NCBI RefSeq assembly: GCF_963422355.1
Contig: NC_085093.1
Location: forward strand, 2,850,003 to 2,914,002
Direction: 5' to 3'
Length of the DNA: 64,000 nt
DNA from: Corticium candelabrum
Taxonomy: Eukaryota > Porifera > Homoscleromorpha > Homosclerophorida > Plakinidae
How positions within the stretch are numbered: position 1 is the first letter of the stretch; each line of letters begins with the position of its first letter. The notes under the pieces were generated by a model. It saw only the letters and a list, made by a program, of their open reading frames with translations. It was not told the DNA's origin and searched no databases. Of this stretch, positions 1 through 10,887 are shown in pieces. The translations under genes were made by a program, and so were the position numbers.

Positions 1-152
1 AAGAATGCATGTATGAAATCAATTTTTGCAAACTCACTTTTACAAAAACAAAAATTAAAAATCAGCTTTTTAATTAACAAAATCACAATAACAATGACAA
101 CTGCCAACAAAATCTATAACTGTCGCTTAGCGTTGTAGAGTGGCAGTTTAAG
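1..152. repeat. 3' flank of TRAF-A, part of the segmental duplication
   Basis: Non-coding, AT-rich sequence just downstream of the TRAF-A stop. Near-identical sequence precedes TRAF-B (about 26,960-27,121) and TRAF-C (about 52,395-52,552), so the duplicated unit extends past the coding region. The left edge of the unit lies outside the window. No other gene is visible here. Confidence 0.8.
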
Positions 153-1526
153 CTAATTCTTCATATGAATAGTCAGTTCACAAACAATAGAGTCGTCCTT
201 AATGTAGTGACGAGACTCTAAATGTTTGAGAGAGACAAACCTTGGCTTACCCCATCCCACTCTCTTGGTTCCGATTCCAAGATTCAATGCATCCTTGTAG
301 GGAGGTGAAAACTGATGAACAACATTCTCTCCTGCTAGTTGTTGATCAATAATTGCAAAATCAAACGAAAATGGAAAAGGCCAAACAAGCCTCTCATCAA
401 ACTCTCCACGACTTGGATACAGATAAACACCAACATAGTTCTCAAAAGTATTGACATCAATAACATTAACTGGATAGACTCGAAAATACAGATGATACCC
501 AGGGTATACATAGAATGAACTGCTCTTAATCAAATTTTCACCTGGTTTCTCTAATTTTGCTTGTGTGACTTTCTCAGACCAGTTCTCTATTCTCCATTTG
601 TGCACAAACTTGCTAGCAGTTAAAACAGGTGGAAGAGAATAGTTCCTTCTGATCAATTCTTCACACAACTGTGATTCCATCTCTAACAGTCTACTCTCTG
701 TGCATGCCAATTTCTGTTCAGTTTTCTCCAACTTCTGTTCAGTTTTCTCCAACTTCTGTTCAGTTTTCTCCAACACTAATTTGGTTGTTCTTAGTTCCTT
801 GGCAATCAGACTAAGATGGTTAGCTGTGTTACTTTCAATGTGCCTTAACAGTTCATGACGTTTTCCTTCAAACTGACACCCATTATCTCTAAAATCACAA
901 CTAAGAACACTGTTTGGACAATTTCCTTGCCTGCCAGTGTGATCTTCCATCTGATCTCTTGCCAATGTTTGCCCACACGAGTAGACGCAGCCAACAGGAT
1001 ACAGAAGACATGTCAGGTAATGAGCTGCAAGCTCCATCCATTCCATTGTGGCACTGCAATAATCACAACTAGTGACTCTCCTTCCACACAGTCTTGCCTT
1101 GTGATTTTTCATTTCCTTTCTTATCACCATTTCTGCGCATTCGTTTTCACACGTTTCTTCAACATATTCACATTCTTTCTCATGAGTCTCTCTGTATCTC
1201 AACTCCCCAACCCATTCACAACCTTTCTCATGTCGATCACATTTGATCATCAAATCCAGTATCTCTCGTTTCAGCGCATTGTTGGAAAAAATCTCTGATT
1301 TCATCAACCGCGTCCTACACGAAGGGCAAGAGATGTACGACTCGTTGCCCAGTGCAGGTACTTCTAGCGGTGCGCTTGGCAAGTCTGCAAAACAATTTGC
1401 ACAAAAGTGATGGCCACAATCTGTGAGTTTCGGTTCTCGTAAAACTAGAAAACAAATGGGGCACAAAAATCTATCAGCGACAGTTTCAGCAAACACAGCA
1501 TCGAAGCCTCTCTCCTCAGCCGCCAT
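153..1526 (-). CDS. TRAF-like RING/zinc-finger/coiled-coil/MATH protein (copy A)
   Basis: A single open exon of about 457 aa. In order: a RING finger (CPIC at residue 22, CGHHFCANC near 37, CPSC near 67), a run of TRAF-type Cys/His zinc fingers (about 95-235), a short coiled coil (about 240-295) with three EKTEQKL heptads, and a C-terminal MATH/TRAF-C domain (about 310-457). This is the architecture of TRAF adaptors and E3 ligases, which bind receptor tails through MATH and ubiquitinate through RING in the cytoplasm. I chose the ATG at 1526 (MAAEERG) because the codon three positions upstream is GTG and because MAAEERG is conserved in all three copies. It is divergent to KLHL-A, 253 bp apart. 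Copy C has a far longer coiled coil. The family call is firm; the specific TRAF type is not. Confidence 0.9.
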   Translation of the reverse strand: MAAEERGFDAVFAETVADRFLCPICFLVLREPKLTDCGHHFCANCFADLPSAPLEVPALGNESYISCPSCRTRLMKSEIFSNNALKREILDLMIKCDRHEKGCEWVGELRYRETHEKECEYVEETCENECAEMVIRKEMKNHKARLCGRRVTSCDYCSATMEWMELAAHYLTCLLYPVGCVYSCGQTLARDQMEDHTGRQGNCPNSVLSCDFRDNGCQFEGKRHELLRHIESNTANHLSLIAKELRTTKLVLEKTEQKLEKTEQKLEKTEQKLACTESRLLEMESQLCEELIRRNYSLPPVLTASKFVHKWRIENWSEKVTQAKLEKPGENLIKSSSFYVYPGYHLYFRVYPVNVIDVNTFENYVGVYLYPSRGEFDERLVWPFPFSFDFAIIDQQLAGENVVHQFSPPYKDALNLGIGTKRVGWGKPRFVSLKHLESRHYIKDDSIVCELTIHMKN

Positions 1527-1779
1527 GTTGCGCACAAGAACACGTGCGTACGAACAATGTTACAAGATTCCACTGACACAACAGATTCATGCAACACCCA
1601 GACCTAATCCATACACCCACTCGATCTCAATAATCGTAGCACGACTAGCGTACTGCAAACGTGCCGTATAACCAAGCTGCAACAAGCAAGACAAACCGAG
1701 CCGCTCAGCGTACTTCCGTAAACATTGCAGTTCCGACATACGGGCTTCAAAGTAACTCAAACCTCCCGGATGTATTGCG
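1527..1779. promoter_or_regulatory. Divergent promoter between TRAF-A and KLHL-A
   Basis: A 253-bp gap separates the start codons of two head-to-head genes. The same arrangement recurs at 28,480-28,723 and 54,284-54,497, with recognisable but diverged sequence. Such a gap must hold both core promoters and both 5' UTRs, so a shared bidirectional promoter is the simplest reading. I cannot identify a TATA box or specific factor sites with confidence. Confidence 0.6.
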
Positions 1780-2381
1780 ATGGCAAGGGCGTTCGAGATC
1801 AATCGCTACAAACACAGCGCCAAGCTTCTCCACCTCATCAACGAATTCCGAAATGACGGCCGACTCTGCGACGTTACCCTCAAGGTCGGCACGATGGATA
1901 TCTCCACACACCGCGCCGTCCTCGCCGCCAGCAGTCCCTATTTCCGTACCATGTTCACCACCAACATGGCAGAAGCCACGCAAGACGTCGTCACGATGAA
2001 AGACATCGACCGCGACGTCCTAGACCGAATCGTGGAGTTGATATATACGGGACATCGGACGTCACAGTCGACAACGTCCAAGACCTTCTCGCCACAGCCT
2101 CACTCATACAACTAGAATCAGTACAAGAAATATGTTGCGAATTTTTAAAAGAACATTTAGAGCCGGCCAACTGCCTAGGCATAAGAAATTTCGCGGAGGC
2201 GAATGGCTGCACGCAATTGACTGAAGCGGTTGATGTGTTAATTGCGCGCGAGAGATTCGCTGATGTCTGTTGTGGCGACGAGTTTCTCTCGCATCCGTGC
2301 GAGCACCTCATCTCGCTCATATCGAGCGACGAACTGAACGTTACGAGCGAGAAAGAAGTCTATCTAGCCGTGATACGCTGG
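1780..2381 (+). pseudogene. KLHL-A exon 1 (BTB and start of BACK), frameshifted
   Basis: Encodes a BTB domain (MARAFEINRYKHSAKLL through the IYTGH motif) and the first half of BACK, ending at codon TGG before a GTAGGG splice donor at 2382. BTB-BACK-Kelch proteins are usually substrate adaptors of CUL3 ubiquitin ligases. Compared with copy C, one base is missing just after the IYTGH codons (near 2056), which shifts the frame and ends the ORF at 2115. The downstream codons (LIQLESVQEICCEF and onward) are intact in the other frame. A 3-bp insertion adds a residue in the VDVLIARERF stretch. With the hAT insertion in exon 2, this copy cannot encode a normal KLHL protein. Confidence 0.85.
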
Positions 2382-2429
2382 GTAGGGAAGATTTGTTGTC
2401 TCTGATTGTTGGCTGAGTGATGTGGTTAG

Positions 2430-2545
2430 GTGATCTAATGTAGTTGTGGTATATACTGTACTGTGGTATACTGTAATGTGGTGTATTGTAGTGTACTGTA
2501 GTATACTGTAATGTGGTGTATTGTAGTGTAGGACACTGTAACATA
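2430..2545. repeat. Minisatellite remnant (35-bp ACTGTAGTATACTGTAATG family)
   Basis: A few degenerate copies of the ACTGTAGTATACTGTAATG unit that is expanded to about 750 bp in unit B. It lies at the same place in the KLHL intron of every unit, so the array predates the duplication and its length has changed since. Confidence 0.8.
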
Positions 2546-3591
2546 GTGTAATGTAATAAGTAGGCCGCTTAGTGGGCAGGTATTGTAGGATGATTAGGAC
2601 GGAGTAGGGCAACTGCTACAAACACTACTTGAAGATTAGTCAGAGGAGCCATTGCGGAGTCAGAGAGAAGCACATAATTTTAGTCCTGGGGTTGTTGTGC
2701 TTGAGTTGGCTTCATTCCCCCTGTTTCCTGTCGAGGTTATTTCTATCTCATCCTCCTGTTGTTGTTACTGTGCATTGTGGTTGTGCAATGTTGTTGGGTG
2801 TGATTGGTTGTTATTGGTTGCTATGGCGACTTGGGCACGCTTCCTGCCAAATAGCCCCATGTGTGTGTTTTTGCCTGATTGGAAGGGCCAAGCTGGAATA
2901 AGAGCATGTGGAAGGAGGTTAGCAGGTGTGGGAAGGTGGTTTGGTGTGCTATTACAGAAACACTTAGTTCCTGTTGACAAGCTCAAAGCCTAAGAGTCTT
3001 TCCATGAAAACCCTTTTGGCTGTTGATACTTAAATATGAAGGGAATAGAACCAGGATGTGTGCTCACAGACTAAAGACCAAACTTGACATGTCAAGCTGC
3101 CTGAATTTAGTATACCACATTATGTTATGTCACAAAAATTAATGGCTCCCAATATTTGTGAGAAGTTGGTGCTGTAATGTGTGGAACAATTCCAGTGTGT
3201 GGTAGTAGCTTGTTACTATGATTGTGTTACTGTTGTGAGTCTGAGTAACTTACTTGTGGCTACAGTTAGACCTCCTTATTCTGACCACATTTGCCCCACT
3301 GGTTTCTGGCCTGACTAACCCAACTGTTGGATTAGTGGTAACAAATACTAAGTGACCATGTAAATTGGTTTTAGGTGTACCACTTGGTCAGTGAGGGTGT
3401 TGGATTATTGGGTGTGTGAGTAATGAGTTCTGACTGAATTCAGCTGCATAAATAGATCTGTTTATTCTCTGACTGACACTCACTACATCAAGTGTAAGTT
3501 ATATAGAGATCCATTAGTGATAAATTGCTGTTGAGTAGTGCTTAGTCAGGTATAAAACCTTAGTTTTCTATAATTTATTGCCTCGGGCACA

Positions 3592-3600
<9 letters not shown>

Positions 3601-3661
<61 letters not shown>
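3601..3661. repeat. (CA)n microsatellite
   Basis: About 30 CA units in the KLHL-A intron. Orthologous tracts sit at about 31,193, 38,564 and 56,372 in the other intron copies and differ greatly in length. Confidence 0.95.
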
Positions 3662-3666
<5 letters not shown>

Positions 3667-4083
3667 CTGACTGTCAGACTAACAGTATATAAAAACCAAT
3701 GCATCAAAAACGATGACAGAGACAAGATAAACATTCATTCACATTCTAATGATCTTTTAGAACAACTTAGTCCACGATTGACACACACAATCCAATGTAC
3801 AGATGACCAACACTAGATTAGACTCAAAATCTGATGTAGAGAAACAGGATCTGCTCACAACTATTCCGCATAAAATTTTAACAATATAATTATCTATGCA
3901 TATAATTAATTCATAAATTAATTAATTATATTATTAAATTAATTAATTTAAATTTAAATACAGAAATGTATGATAAATAATATCAATAATTATATTTGTA
4001 AACTAATGTGTATCTACCTACTGTATATATAACACATAGTTTCATCCTTTGGTGTGTCTGTCCTAATTTTGTCTTGATTCTAG

Positions 4084-4254
4084 GTAAAACACGATCCCAA
4101 GCATCGTGCGGCCAACCTCCCCGAATTGCTTCGTCACATTCGCCTTCCCGTCTTGCCGACCGATTCCTTATCGAACACGTCGATTGTAAGGAGCTCATAC
4201 GAAGCAAGATGGAGTGTCGAGACATCGTAGACGAAGCTAAACGATATCATCTCG
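4084..4254 (+). pseudogene. KLHL-A exon 2, 5' part (BACK domain), cut by hAT-1
   Basis: Starts at the acceptor with GTA AAA CAC GAT and encodes the second half of BACK (VKHDPKHRAANLPELLRHIR to RYHL). Compared with unit B one T is missing in the ACCGATTCC stretch, an additional frameshift. The exon stops at CATCTCG, where the hAT-1 element begins, and resumes at 7289. In unit B the same exon is continuous across this point, so B is the empty site. Confidence 0.85.
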
Positions 4255-4256
4255 GC

Positions 4257-7200
4257 CAAGCCCGTAGGCTGGGGGGTGCACTGGGTGCACGTGCACTCTC
4301 CCCGGACCCACGTGCATCCTCCCCGGACCCGTTCACGGAAGAAGTCCGGGCTAGTAGGCAAAAGGACTCTGAGGGATGTGTTGAAACTCCAAAGTACGTG
4401 CCAGATATTTGGCTATCCTGTCTGCTACCTGGTAACGTGGAGAAGTGTGTGTTCGTCACAGTGACACTATATGGAACGGGCTCAGGAAAAAGATAGAAAA
4501 AGGAGGCAAGCAGCGGCTACATGTCAACGGCTGGACAGTTTTCTAGTTCCGAATAGGGCACGTGATCAACTTGTGACTCCTGATCCAGATTTTACACAGC
4601 TGGTTGCAGTAGACGATCAACTAACACCGACTTCCGGTGAGTGCTGTAGTGATAGTGTAAAAAGAGTAGGGTCGTCCTCTACCGCCACGTATGTCGAGTC
4701 CTTGCGCAACACATGCTGTGAAGTTTACGAAAACGAGGCTCAGCGTGTAGCCGTCGCAGGCGGCAATCAGCAATGCCATCATGCTAATACTTCTGATCAT
4801 GATTTAGTGGATGATATTGGCAAATTGTTTTTCAAAGCCAAGTCTCCTGTCGATTTCTGCAAGTCCATGCAGGCTCTGGGTGCTGCGGAGAAGTACAACC
4901 TACTGACAAATCACAAAAAGCCTCGTGCCGACCAAGTTTTTCCTCCGACATGTATTGGTGGCCGCAACCGAGCTTTTCGTCCTGTTTGGCTATCAGAACA
5001 CCCGTGGATGGTTTACAGCGAGCAAGTGGATGGTGTCTTTTGCATTGCTTGTGGAATTTTCGTTGCTAAAGTGTCCAAGGGGAAGTTTGTATGCAAGCCT
5101 TTTGTGATTGGAACAAGAAAGGAGAAAAATCAAAGGAGCACGGGCAGTGCTTATACCATCATCAAGCCATTGAGCAAGCTGATGACTTCAAGCGAACCTT
5201 GGAGAATCCAGATACTACCATTACTGCACAGTCGGACACCCGCAGGGCGGCCAATGTCGCGTGTAATCGTGCTGTCCTGAAGTCCATTGCTTCTGCTGTG
5301 TTGTACTGCGCCAGACAGTGCATTGCTTTACGTGGAGACGGAGAGTGTGGAATCACCTGGAAATCCAGGTAATTTTCTTTCTTTGCTGAGGCTTCTGGCA
5401 GTGCACGATGAAGAGTTAAGAAGGCACCTGGAAATTCCTGCAATGCGATGTGCAACTTATCTTTCTCCTCAAACACAAATGAGCTGATTAAAGTCATGGG
5501 AAACCACATCCTCTTACAGGGAATAATAGGTGATTTGACAGCTGCACCCTTTACGCCATCCTTGCTGACGAGGTAACTTCGCATAACGTTGAGCATCTTG
5601 CCATCTGCGCCAGGTTTGTTGACAGAAGTACTAAAGAGGTCAGAGAAGAGTTTTTAACGTCTTTGAAGTTGGACAGAATTACTGGGGAGCGGATTGCAGA
5701 TGGTATCTTTGGCTTTCTGGAAGAGAATAACATACCACTTGCTACTATGCGTGGTCAGGGCTACGACGGCGCCAGCAACATGTCTTCAGATCGAGTGGGT
5801 GTCCAGGCCAGGATTAGACATAAAGCTCCTTTAGCCACCTACGTACACTGCAGTGGCCACTGCCTTAACCTTGTGATAAGCAAGTCATGTGCTCTTCCTG
5901 AAGTGCGTAATGTGATCGATTGCGTTAAGAAATGCAGCCGTTTCTTTCTCAATAGTCCAAAGAGAAGTCGTGTTCTAGAGATGATCATCAACCACAATGT
6001 GGTCAATGAAGAGAGGAGGAAACCACTGATCGATCTGTGCAAGACGCGATGGGCTGAGCGGCATTCGGCTTATCAGCGCTTCTATCAAGGGTACGTATTT
6101 GTGGTTGAAGCTCTAGAGATGATAGCTTTCCGCTATCACTTGGAGAAATATGGGGCTACGTATGCTGACTGGGACTATGCAGGCCGCAATGAAGCACAGC
6201 AGATTCTGGCCAGTGTTACTTCCTTTCAGTTTGTTGTTGTGTTTGTGACGATATATCAGTACTTATCACACCTTTCGGGCATTACCGTAAAGCTGCAGAG
6301 CAAAGCTGTTGATATCGTGAAAGCGCATAACATGATATCTGAAATTGTGAGGACCTACAACAGCGAGCGCGCAAACGTTGAAAGCAGCTTTTCTCAAATC
6401 TACAAAGTTAGTTCAGACATGGCAAAATAGGTTGGAAGTACAATTGCAATGCCTCGCATTGCAGCAAGGCAACAAAATCGCAGCAATATTCCAGCTGCTT
6501 CTGTTCACGAGTATTTCCAGAGAAATGTTGCAATTCCCTTTCTTGATCATATAATTATTAGCATCAACCGGCAGTTCTCAAAGTCGGCAGTCACGGCCAT
6601 TTCCCTACTTGGTCTTGTACCAAGTATCCTATGTTCGCAAGATGTCAACCTGGAAGAGGCGCTGATCAAGTACAGAGATGATCTGCCATCGCCTGAATTG
6701 ATAGACGCGGAACTCAGGCGCTGGAGGAACAGGTATATGGTGATGCTCCCTGAGAAGAGACCGTGCTCACCAGCAAAAGCCATCAAAGAATGTGACGCCA
6801 TTGACTTCCCAAACATCTCAGTTCTTTAGACCATCGCCTGTACCATACCTGTCACCTCGTGTGAATGTGAGAGAAGCGCCAGTGCTTTACGACGCCTAAA
6901 CAACTATATGCGCGCATCCATGGCTAAGGACAGATTGTCTCACCTTGCTCTCCTTCACATCCACTACGATGTACCAATAGCTCTTGACAACGTAGTCGAT
7001 TATTATGCTCGCCTTCACCCTCGCAGACTCGAACTTGACTCGGTACTGTCTTCTGCTAACTCTAAGTCTTACATATACAATTATGAATACAGATACGTAT
7101 TATTAGATAATGCCCGCGCAATTGCAAATACAATTATGTGAACTAAGTATACAAACACAATTTTAACCATGTTTCCAAAGTGGTGAATCCACAAAAAAAC

Positions 7201-7288
7201 TTTAGCGCAGTGCGATTACATTTAATTGAAACCACATAGACTTTGTTGGCAAATGCACCCCCACTCCTGCGACCAGCCTACGGGCCTG
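4257..7288 (+). mobile_element. hAT-1: decayed hAT transposon inserted in KLHL-A exon 2
   Basis: A 3.0-kb element with short terminal inverted repeats: left CAAGCCCGTAGGCTGG, right end complementary to CAGGCCCGTAGGCTGG. The flanks share TCTCG on both sides (4250-4254 and 7289-7293); a full 8-bp hAT duplication is not perfect here, probably through decay. The site in unit B (around 39,160) is uninterrupted. The element carries a hAT/ZMYM-like transposase in the same orientation as KLHL-A. Confidence 0.8.
4471..7141 (+). pseudogene. hAT (ZMYM1/DUF4371-like) transposase, multiply frameshifted
   Basis: Transposase of hAT-1, readable only across several frames. Recognisable in order: a basic N-terminus with a PIP-like segment (near 4500); a TTF-type zinc finger (RPVWLSEHPWMVYS with FCIAC, about 4980-5060); a DUF4371-like RNase H fold with GQGYDGASNMS (about 5755-5790) and HCLNL (about 5860); and the hAT C-terminal dimerisation motif (ERSASALRRLNNYMR then LSHLALLHI, about 6870-6960). 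Frame changes occur near 5095, 5340, 5480 and 5560, and a stop lies at 6430. Known hAT transposases of this kind cut and paste DNA in the nucleus. This copy is dead, unlike hAT-2 at 32,670. Confidence 0.85.
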
Positions 7289-7685
7289 TCTCGTGAAAGG
7301 TTTGCGCCACTTGAAAGATCTCCCACCACAGGCGTATCCCAGGAAATCGTGCGTCGGGAAATTGTTCGCAGTCGGCGGGAAGGAATCGTCGGAAAGCATC
7401 ACTCGTAGTGTAGAATGTTACAATAACAGATCGAATAGTTGGAGTCGTGAGCCGGACATGATTGTTCGTCGTCAGCAGCTCGGTGTTGGCGTATTGAAGG
7501 AACGGTTGTATGCCGTTGGAGGGTCGGATGGATCGATGAGGTTGAGTAGTGTGGAGTGTTACGATCCTGGGAATTCTAGTTGGGCATTCGTTGCGCCTAT
7601 GAATACGAGTCGGTCGGGTGTCGGAGTTGGTGTGTTGGGAGGAGCCATGTATGCGTCGAGTGGGTTTGTTGTGTTGAGTTGGTGA
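7289..7685 (+). pseudogene. KLHL-A exon 2, 3' part (Kelch repeats)
   Basis: Continues exon 2 after hAT-1. Encodes VKGLRHLKDLPPQAYPRKSC followed by about two and a half Kelch repeats (LFAVGG with SVECYNNRSNSW, then LYAVGGSDG with SVECYDPGNSSW, then a partial repeat) and a stop after VVLSW. KLHL propellers normally have five or six Kelch repeats, so all copies here encode a short, open-ended set. A hidden donor at the final GGTGGGTTTG cannot be excluded, but I found no further Kelch exon downstream in any unit. Confidence 0.8.
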
Positions 7686-7800
7686 CTTGTGTGGTGATCA
7701 AACTGTATACGTCTGTCTGTCTGGTAGTTTAGCTGTATTTCAATCGTCTATCTATGTGTTTGTCTGTTTGTGTCTGTCAAAGCCTGTCTGTCTAACTGCT

Positions 7801-7803
<3 letters not shown>

Positions 7804-7844
<41 letters not shown>

Positions 7845-7860
7845 CGTGTGTGCGTGTATG
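7804..7860. repeat. (TG)n microsatellite
   Basis: TG tract ending in TGCG variants, just upstream of the SINE-like repeat. The same position is a much longer tract in unit B (39,685-39,846). Confidence 0.9.
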
Positions 7861-8242
7861 TCAGGGTTGCAGGTTCAAGTCACGGTGATGGCGAGCTATG
7901 GCATAATTTCCCTAAGCAAGAAACTTACACACAATTGCTTCTCTTGACTCAGGAGTACAAATGAGTACCTGGTCATTGACTGGGGTGGACATGACCTCTG
8001 GCTTGGCAGTAACATCATGCAGCAGACGGGTACTTGTGGACCTTGGTGTCCACTCCCAAAGCTGTGCCATAGTCAGTGCCCCTGGACGACTCTGGCCAAG
8101 CTCCAGGTGGATTGTAGCGCTGGCCCTAAGCCTCCACGTAGCGCATGGAGGCCCTGTCTCTAGAGGCAGGGGAGCTATCTCCGCAACTGACCTTAAGGTT
8201 GACGTCATTCGTGAATGACGTGGAGGGCTTGACATTTGTCCA
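7861..8242 (+). repeat. SINE-like repeat with a tRNA B-box-like head
   Basis: Begins with GGGTTGCAGGTTCAAGTC, which contains a match to the RNA polymerase III B box (GGTTCRANTC). It continues with the AAGCAAGAAACTTACACACA and GAGTACCTGGTCATTGAC stretches, which recall the bodies of tRNA-derived SINEs in marine invertebrates. Further copies lie at about 39,855-40,172 (continuing after 40,728) and at 63,854 to the window end. The A box would fall in the (TG)n tract and is not seen. Two copies (A, B) are simply the segmental duplication; the third follows a gypsy insertion. Confidence 0.5.
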
Positions 8243-8303
<61 letters not shown>

Positions 8304-8304
8304 C
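8243..8304. repeat. (TG)n microsatellite
   Basis: TG tract grading into TGCG and then CCTG units between the SINE-like repeat and the MIC10-A1 3' flank. Matched at 40,800-40,864 in unit B. Confidence 0.9.
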
Positions 8305-8573
8305 TGCTGCCTGCCTGCCTGCCTGTGTAACTGCTTGTTTGCTTGTCTGTCTGCCTGTTTGTCTGTCTCAATACATATGTTTTCCATTTAAATCAAACAT
8401 TTACATCATGACTCATTGAGCAACCTAACACTAACACAACAAGACCATTATGGTCCTGAAGCATACAAAATTTCACTGAGCAAACTACTTTTCTTTGTAG
8501 TTTGATTGTTTGGTGTGTAGATCAATGAAAACTGCATTGATTGTTTTCTGCCTCTTCTGTTGACCCAGACGCT

Positions 8574-8834
8574 TTTCTCTCATCACCAGACGCGCCTCTT
8601 ACCACACTATCTCCTGTTTCGACTCTTTCAACGACGACTCGCTCGTTTGTTCTCTTGAAATCGTGTTGGCAATTTGAGAATGCTATCCCTGCTCCTAGTC
8701 CTGTGGCAAAGGCTTAGAGGCCACGGACGTCTGCTGAAGACGAGCAGTGAGAAGAGAGCTCCCACGCCAAATTCAGCGCCGGATTTAATCAGTAGGTCGC
8801 TCAAACAGCGATCCCACTTTCTACCGATCTCTTA
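8574..8834 (-). pseudogene. MIC10-like gene copy A1, frameshifted and truncated
   Basis: On the minus strand this encodes the MIC10 core (RKWDRCLSDLLIKSG, then the glycine-rich first membrane segment, then FSRRPWPL). MIC10 is the small two-span inner-membrane protein of MICOS that bends cristae junctions. Relative to copies B and C there is one extra base near the second membrane segment, which shifts the frame. The N-terminus is lost where a gypsy element joins at 8835. The C-terminal tail and 3' flank match copies A2, B and C. Confidence 0.75.
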
Positions 8835-10887
8835 CAATCAATTCAAGCTGCACCTGAACCCAAACAATGTTACGGAATTACGGTCCTTCTTGGGTATGAT
8901 TAATTACTATGGCCGGTTTTTACTAAAGCTGGCTTCAAGGCTGGCTCCACTGTATCAGCTTTTGCGCCAGACCGTACGTTGGCAGTGGAAAGATGAGCAT
9001 AAGGAATCGTTCAGACGAGCGAAGGAGGCTCTCCAGTCTAGTCAAGTGATAATACATTCTGACCCAATTAAGGAAGTCATCGTAGCCTGTGATGCCTCAC
9101 CGTACGGGGTAGGAGACGTGCTTTCACACAGGCTAGCGACGGTACCGAGCGACCAACCTCTTTCGCATCTAGGAGCTTGGCTGAAGCAGAAAGGAGATAT
9201 GCGCAGATAGACCGCGAAGCACTCGCATTGCTGTTCGGAGTGAAGAAGTTCCACCAATACTTGAGTGGAAGAGCATTTACAATCCTTACCGATCACAAGC
9301 CGTTGGTCTCGTTGTTAGGAGAGAATAAGGGCGTGCCGTTGATGGCATCAGGTCGCATGCAGCGTTGGGCAATAATGTTGTGTGGCTATCAGTACAAACG
9401 ACGTTATCGACCAGGGACGACAAATGCCAACGCCGATGCACTCAGTCGGTTACCTTTGTCTGTTAAAGCAGAAGTGACAGAGGATCCTAGTGAATCGGTG
9501 CTATCACTGCACATCTTGGAAATGACTCCTGCCAGACCTATAACAAATGTACAACTTCGGCAATTTACAGATAGAGATGGACAACTGGCAACTGTCAGGC
9601 GTTATGTGTTGAGTGGATGGCCGAGAGAAGTAGCCTCCGAGCTCAGACATTACTGGAATCGCCGGCACGAGTTAAGTGTCTTGGGTGGTTGTGTACTGTG
9701 GGAGTCGCGAGTCATTATACCTCAAAAGCGTGGCTGATGGTGTTAGAGGAATTACATGTGGCTCACCCGGGGGTATCTAGAATGAAAAGCCTAGCCAGAA
9801 GCTACATTTGGTGGCCGGGATTGGATGCTGATATAGAGAAGATAGCACAAAATCTTGCGGGACATGCCAAGAGCATCAGCGATCACCACCAAAAGCGCCT
9901 CTTCACCCTTGGGGAGAGCCAGAACGTGCGTGGTCGAGATTACATATCGACTTTGCTGGGCCATTCTTGGGGCGGTGGTTCTTTATACTGTCAGATGCGT
10001 ACTCTAAATGGTTGGAAGTAAACCACTGACTTCCCCCGCAACTGGACCTACCATTCGGGTGCTACAGTCTATTTTTGCGACCCTCGGACTACCTGAAATC
10101 ATGATCAGTGATAATGGCTCGGCCTTTACTAGTCAAGAATTTGGGAACTTCATGAAGAGCAAGGGAATTGTGCATATTACAACTGCACCCTACCACCCGT
10201 CCTCTAATGGGCTGGCTGAGAGGGCGGTTCAAACGTTCAAGGCAGCCATGAAGCGAATGAAAAACGACAGGGAACACTGGAAACGAAGCTGGATGAATTT
10301 CTATTTCGGTACAGAATCACACCACACGCGACAACAGGGGAGGTGCCAGCTGTGATTCTGATGGGACGGAGACCAAGAAGTTGCCTGGACTTACTACATC
10401 CGGACCTGGCGAGAAAGACAAGGGAAACACAAGAGCAACAAAGGAAGGATAATGACAATTCTTGCAGTTGCCGGAATCTGGAAACGGGCAAACAGTGTTT
10501 GTGCGTGACTTTGGCAGGAGCCAGGATTGGTTAGCAGGCGTGGTTGAGAGTTAACCGGGACCCTTATCTTTCAGAGTGAGGTTAGAGGACGGACGGTTAG
10601 CCAAGCGACACATGGATCACGTTCGACAGAGAACGACCGAGACTAAAAGTCCAGAGGGGCAAGCCATGATGGAGGACAGTCCCAACATTGGGGTAGACCA
10701 ACAGCAAGGAGAAGAGAGCACAAGATTGTCAACAGCAACGAACGCTCCGGATGTCACCGAACATCAGCAAATAGAACAAGCAGAGACCGAGGCTGATCAG
10801 CAATTGGAAATGAGAGCTGCCGACGTTCCGCCTGTCCTCCGGCGTTCCGCACGGATTTCGAGACCTCCAGAAAGACTGGATCTGTAG
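8835..10887 (+). pseudogene. Gypsy pol fragment (RT thumb, RNase H, integrase)
   Basis: Recognisable: ELRSFLGMINYYGRF (RT thumb), VACDASPYGVG (RNase H first Asp), YAQIDREALALLFGVKKFH and DHKPL (RNase H core), ADALSRLPL (RNase H end), HPGVSRMKSLARSYIWWPG (integrase zinc-binding region), ISDNGSAFTS and PYHPSSNGLAERA (integrase DDE core), then a hydrophilic C-terminal tail with RRSARISRPPERL. The frame changes near 9170, 9730, 9890 and 10,290, so no complete protein is possible. Several zinc-finger cysteines are also lost near 9860. Confidence 0.85.

Larger units (their letters stand above)
2382..4083 (+). other. Intron 1 of KLHL-A
   Basis: Bounded by a GTAGGG donor after exon 1 and a TTCTAG acceptor before exon 2. 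Splicing joins TGG to GTA AAA CAC in phase 0 and rebuilds a continuous BACK domain (VIRW then VKHDPKHRAAN). The same intron exists in units B and C. It contains minisatellite remnants (2430-2545), a conserved non-coding block (about 2620-3560), a (CA)n tract, and an AT-rich stretch before the acceptor. I see no gene in it. Confidence 0.85.

Noticed and set aside
2652-2993. Reading frame ending DWKGQAGIRACGRR, found also at 30,230, 37,629 and 55,423
   Set aside because: It recurs only because the KLHL intron is duplicated. Start, frame and length change between copies, and both strands are equally open.
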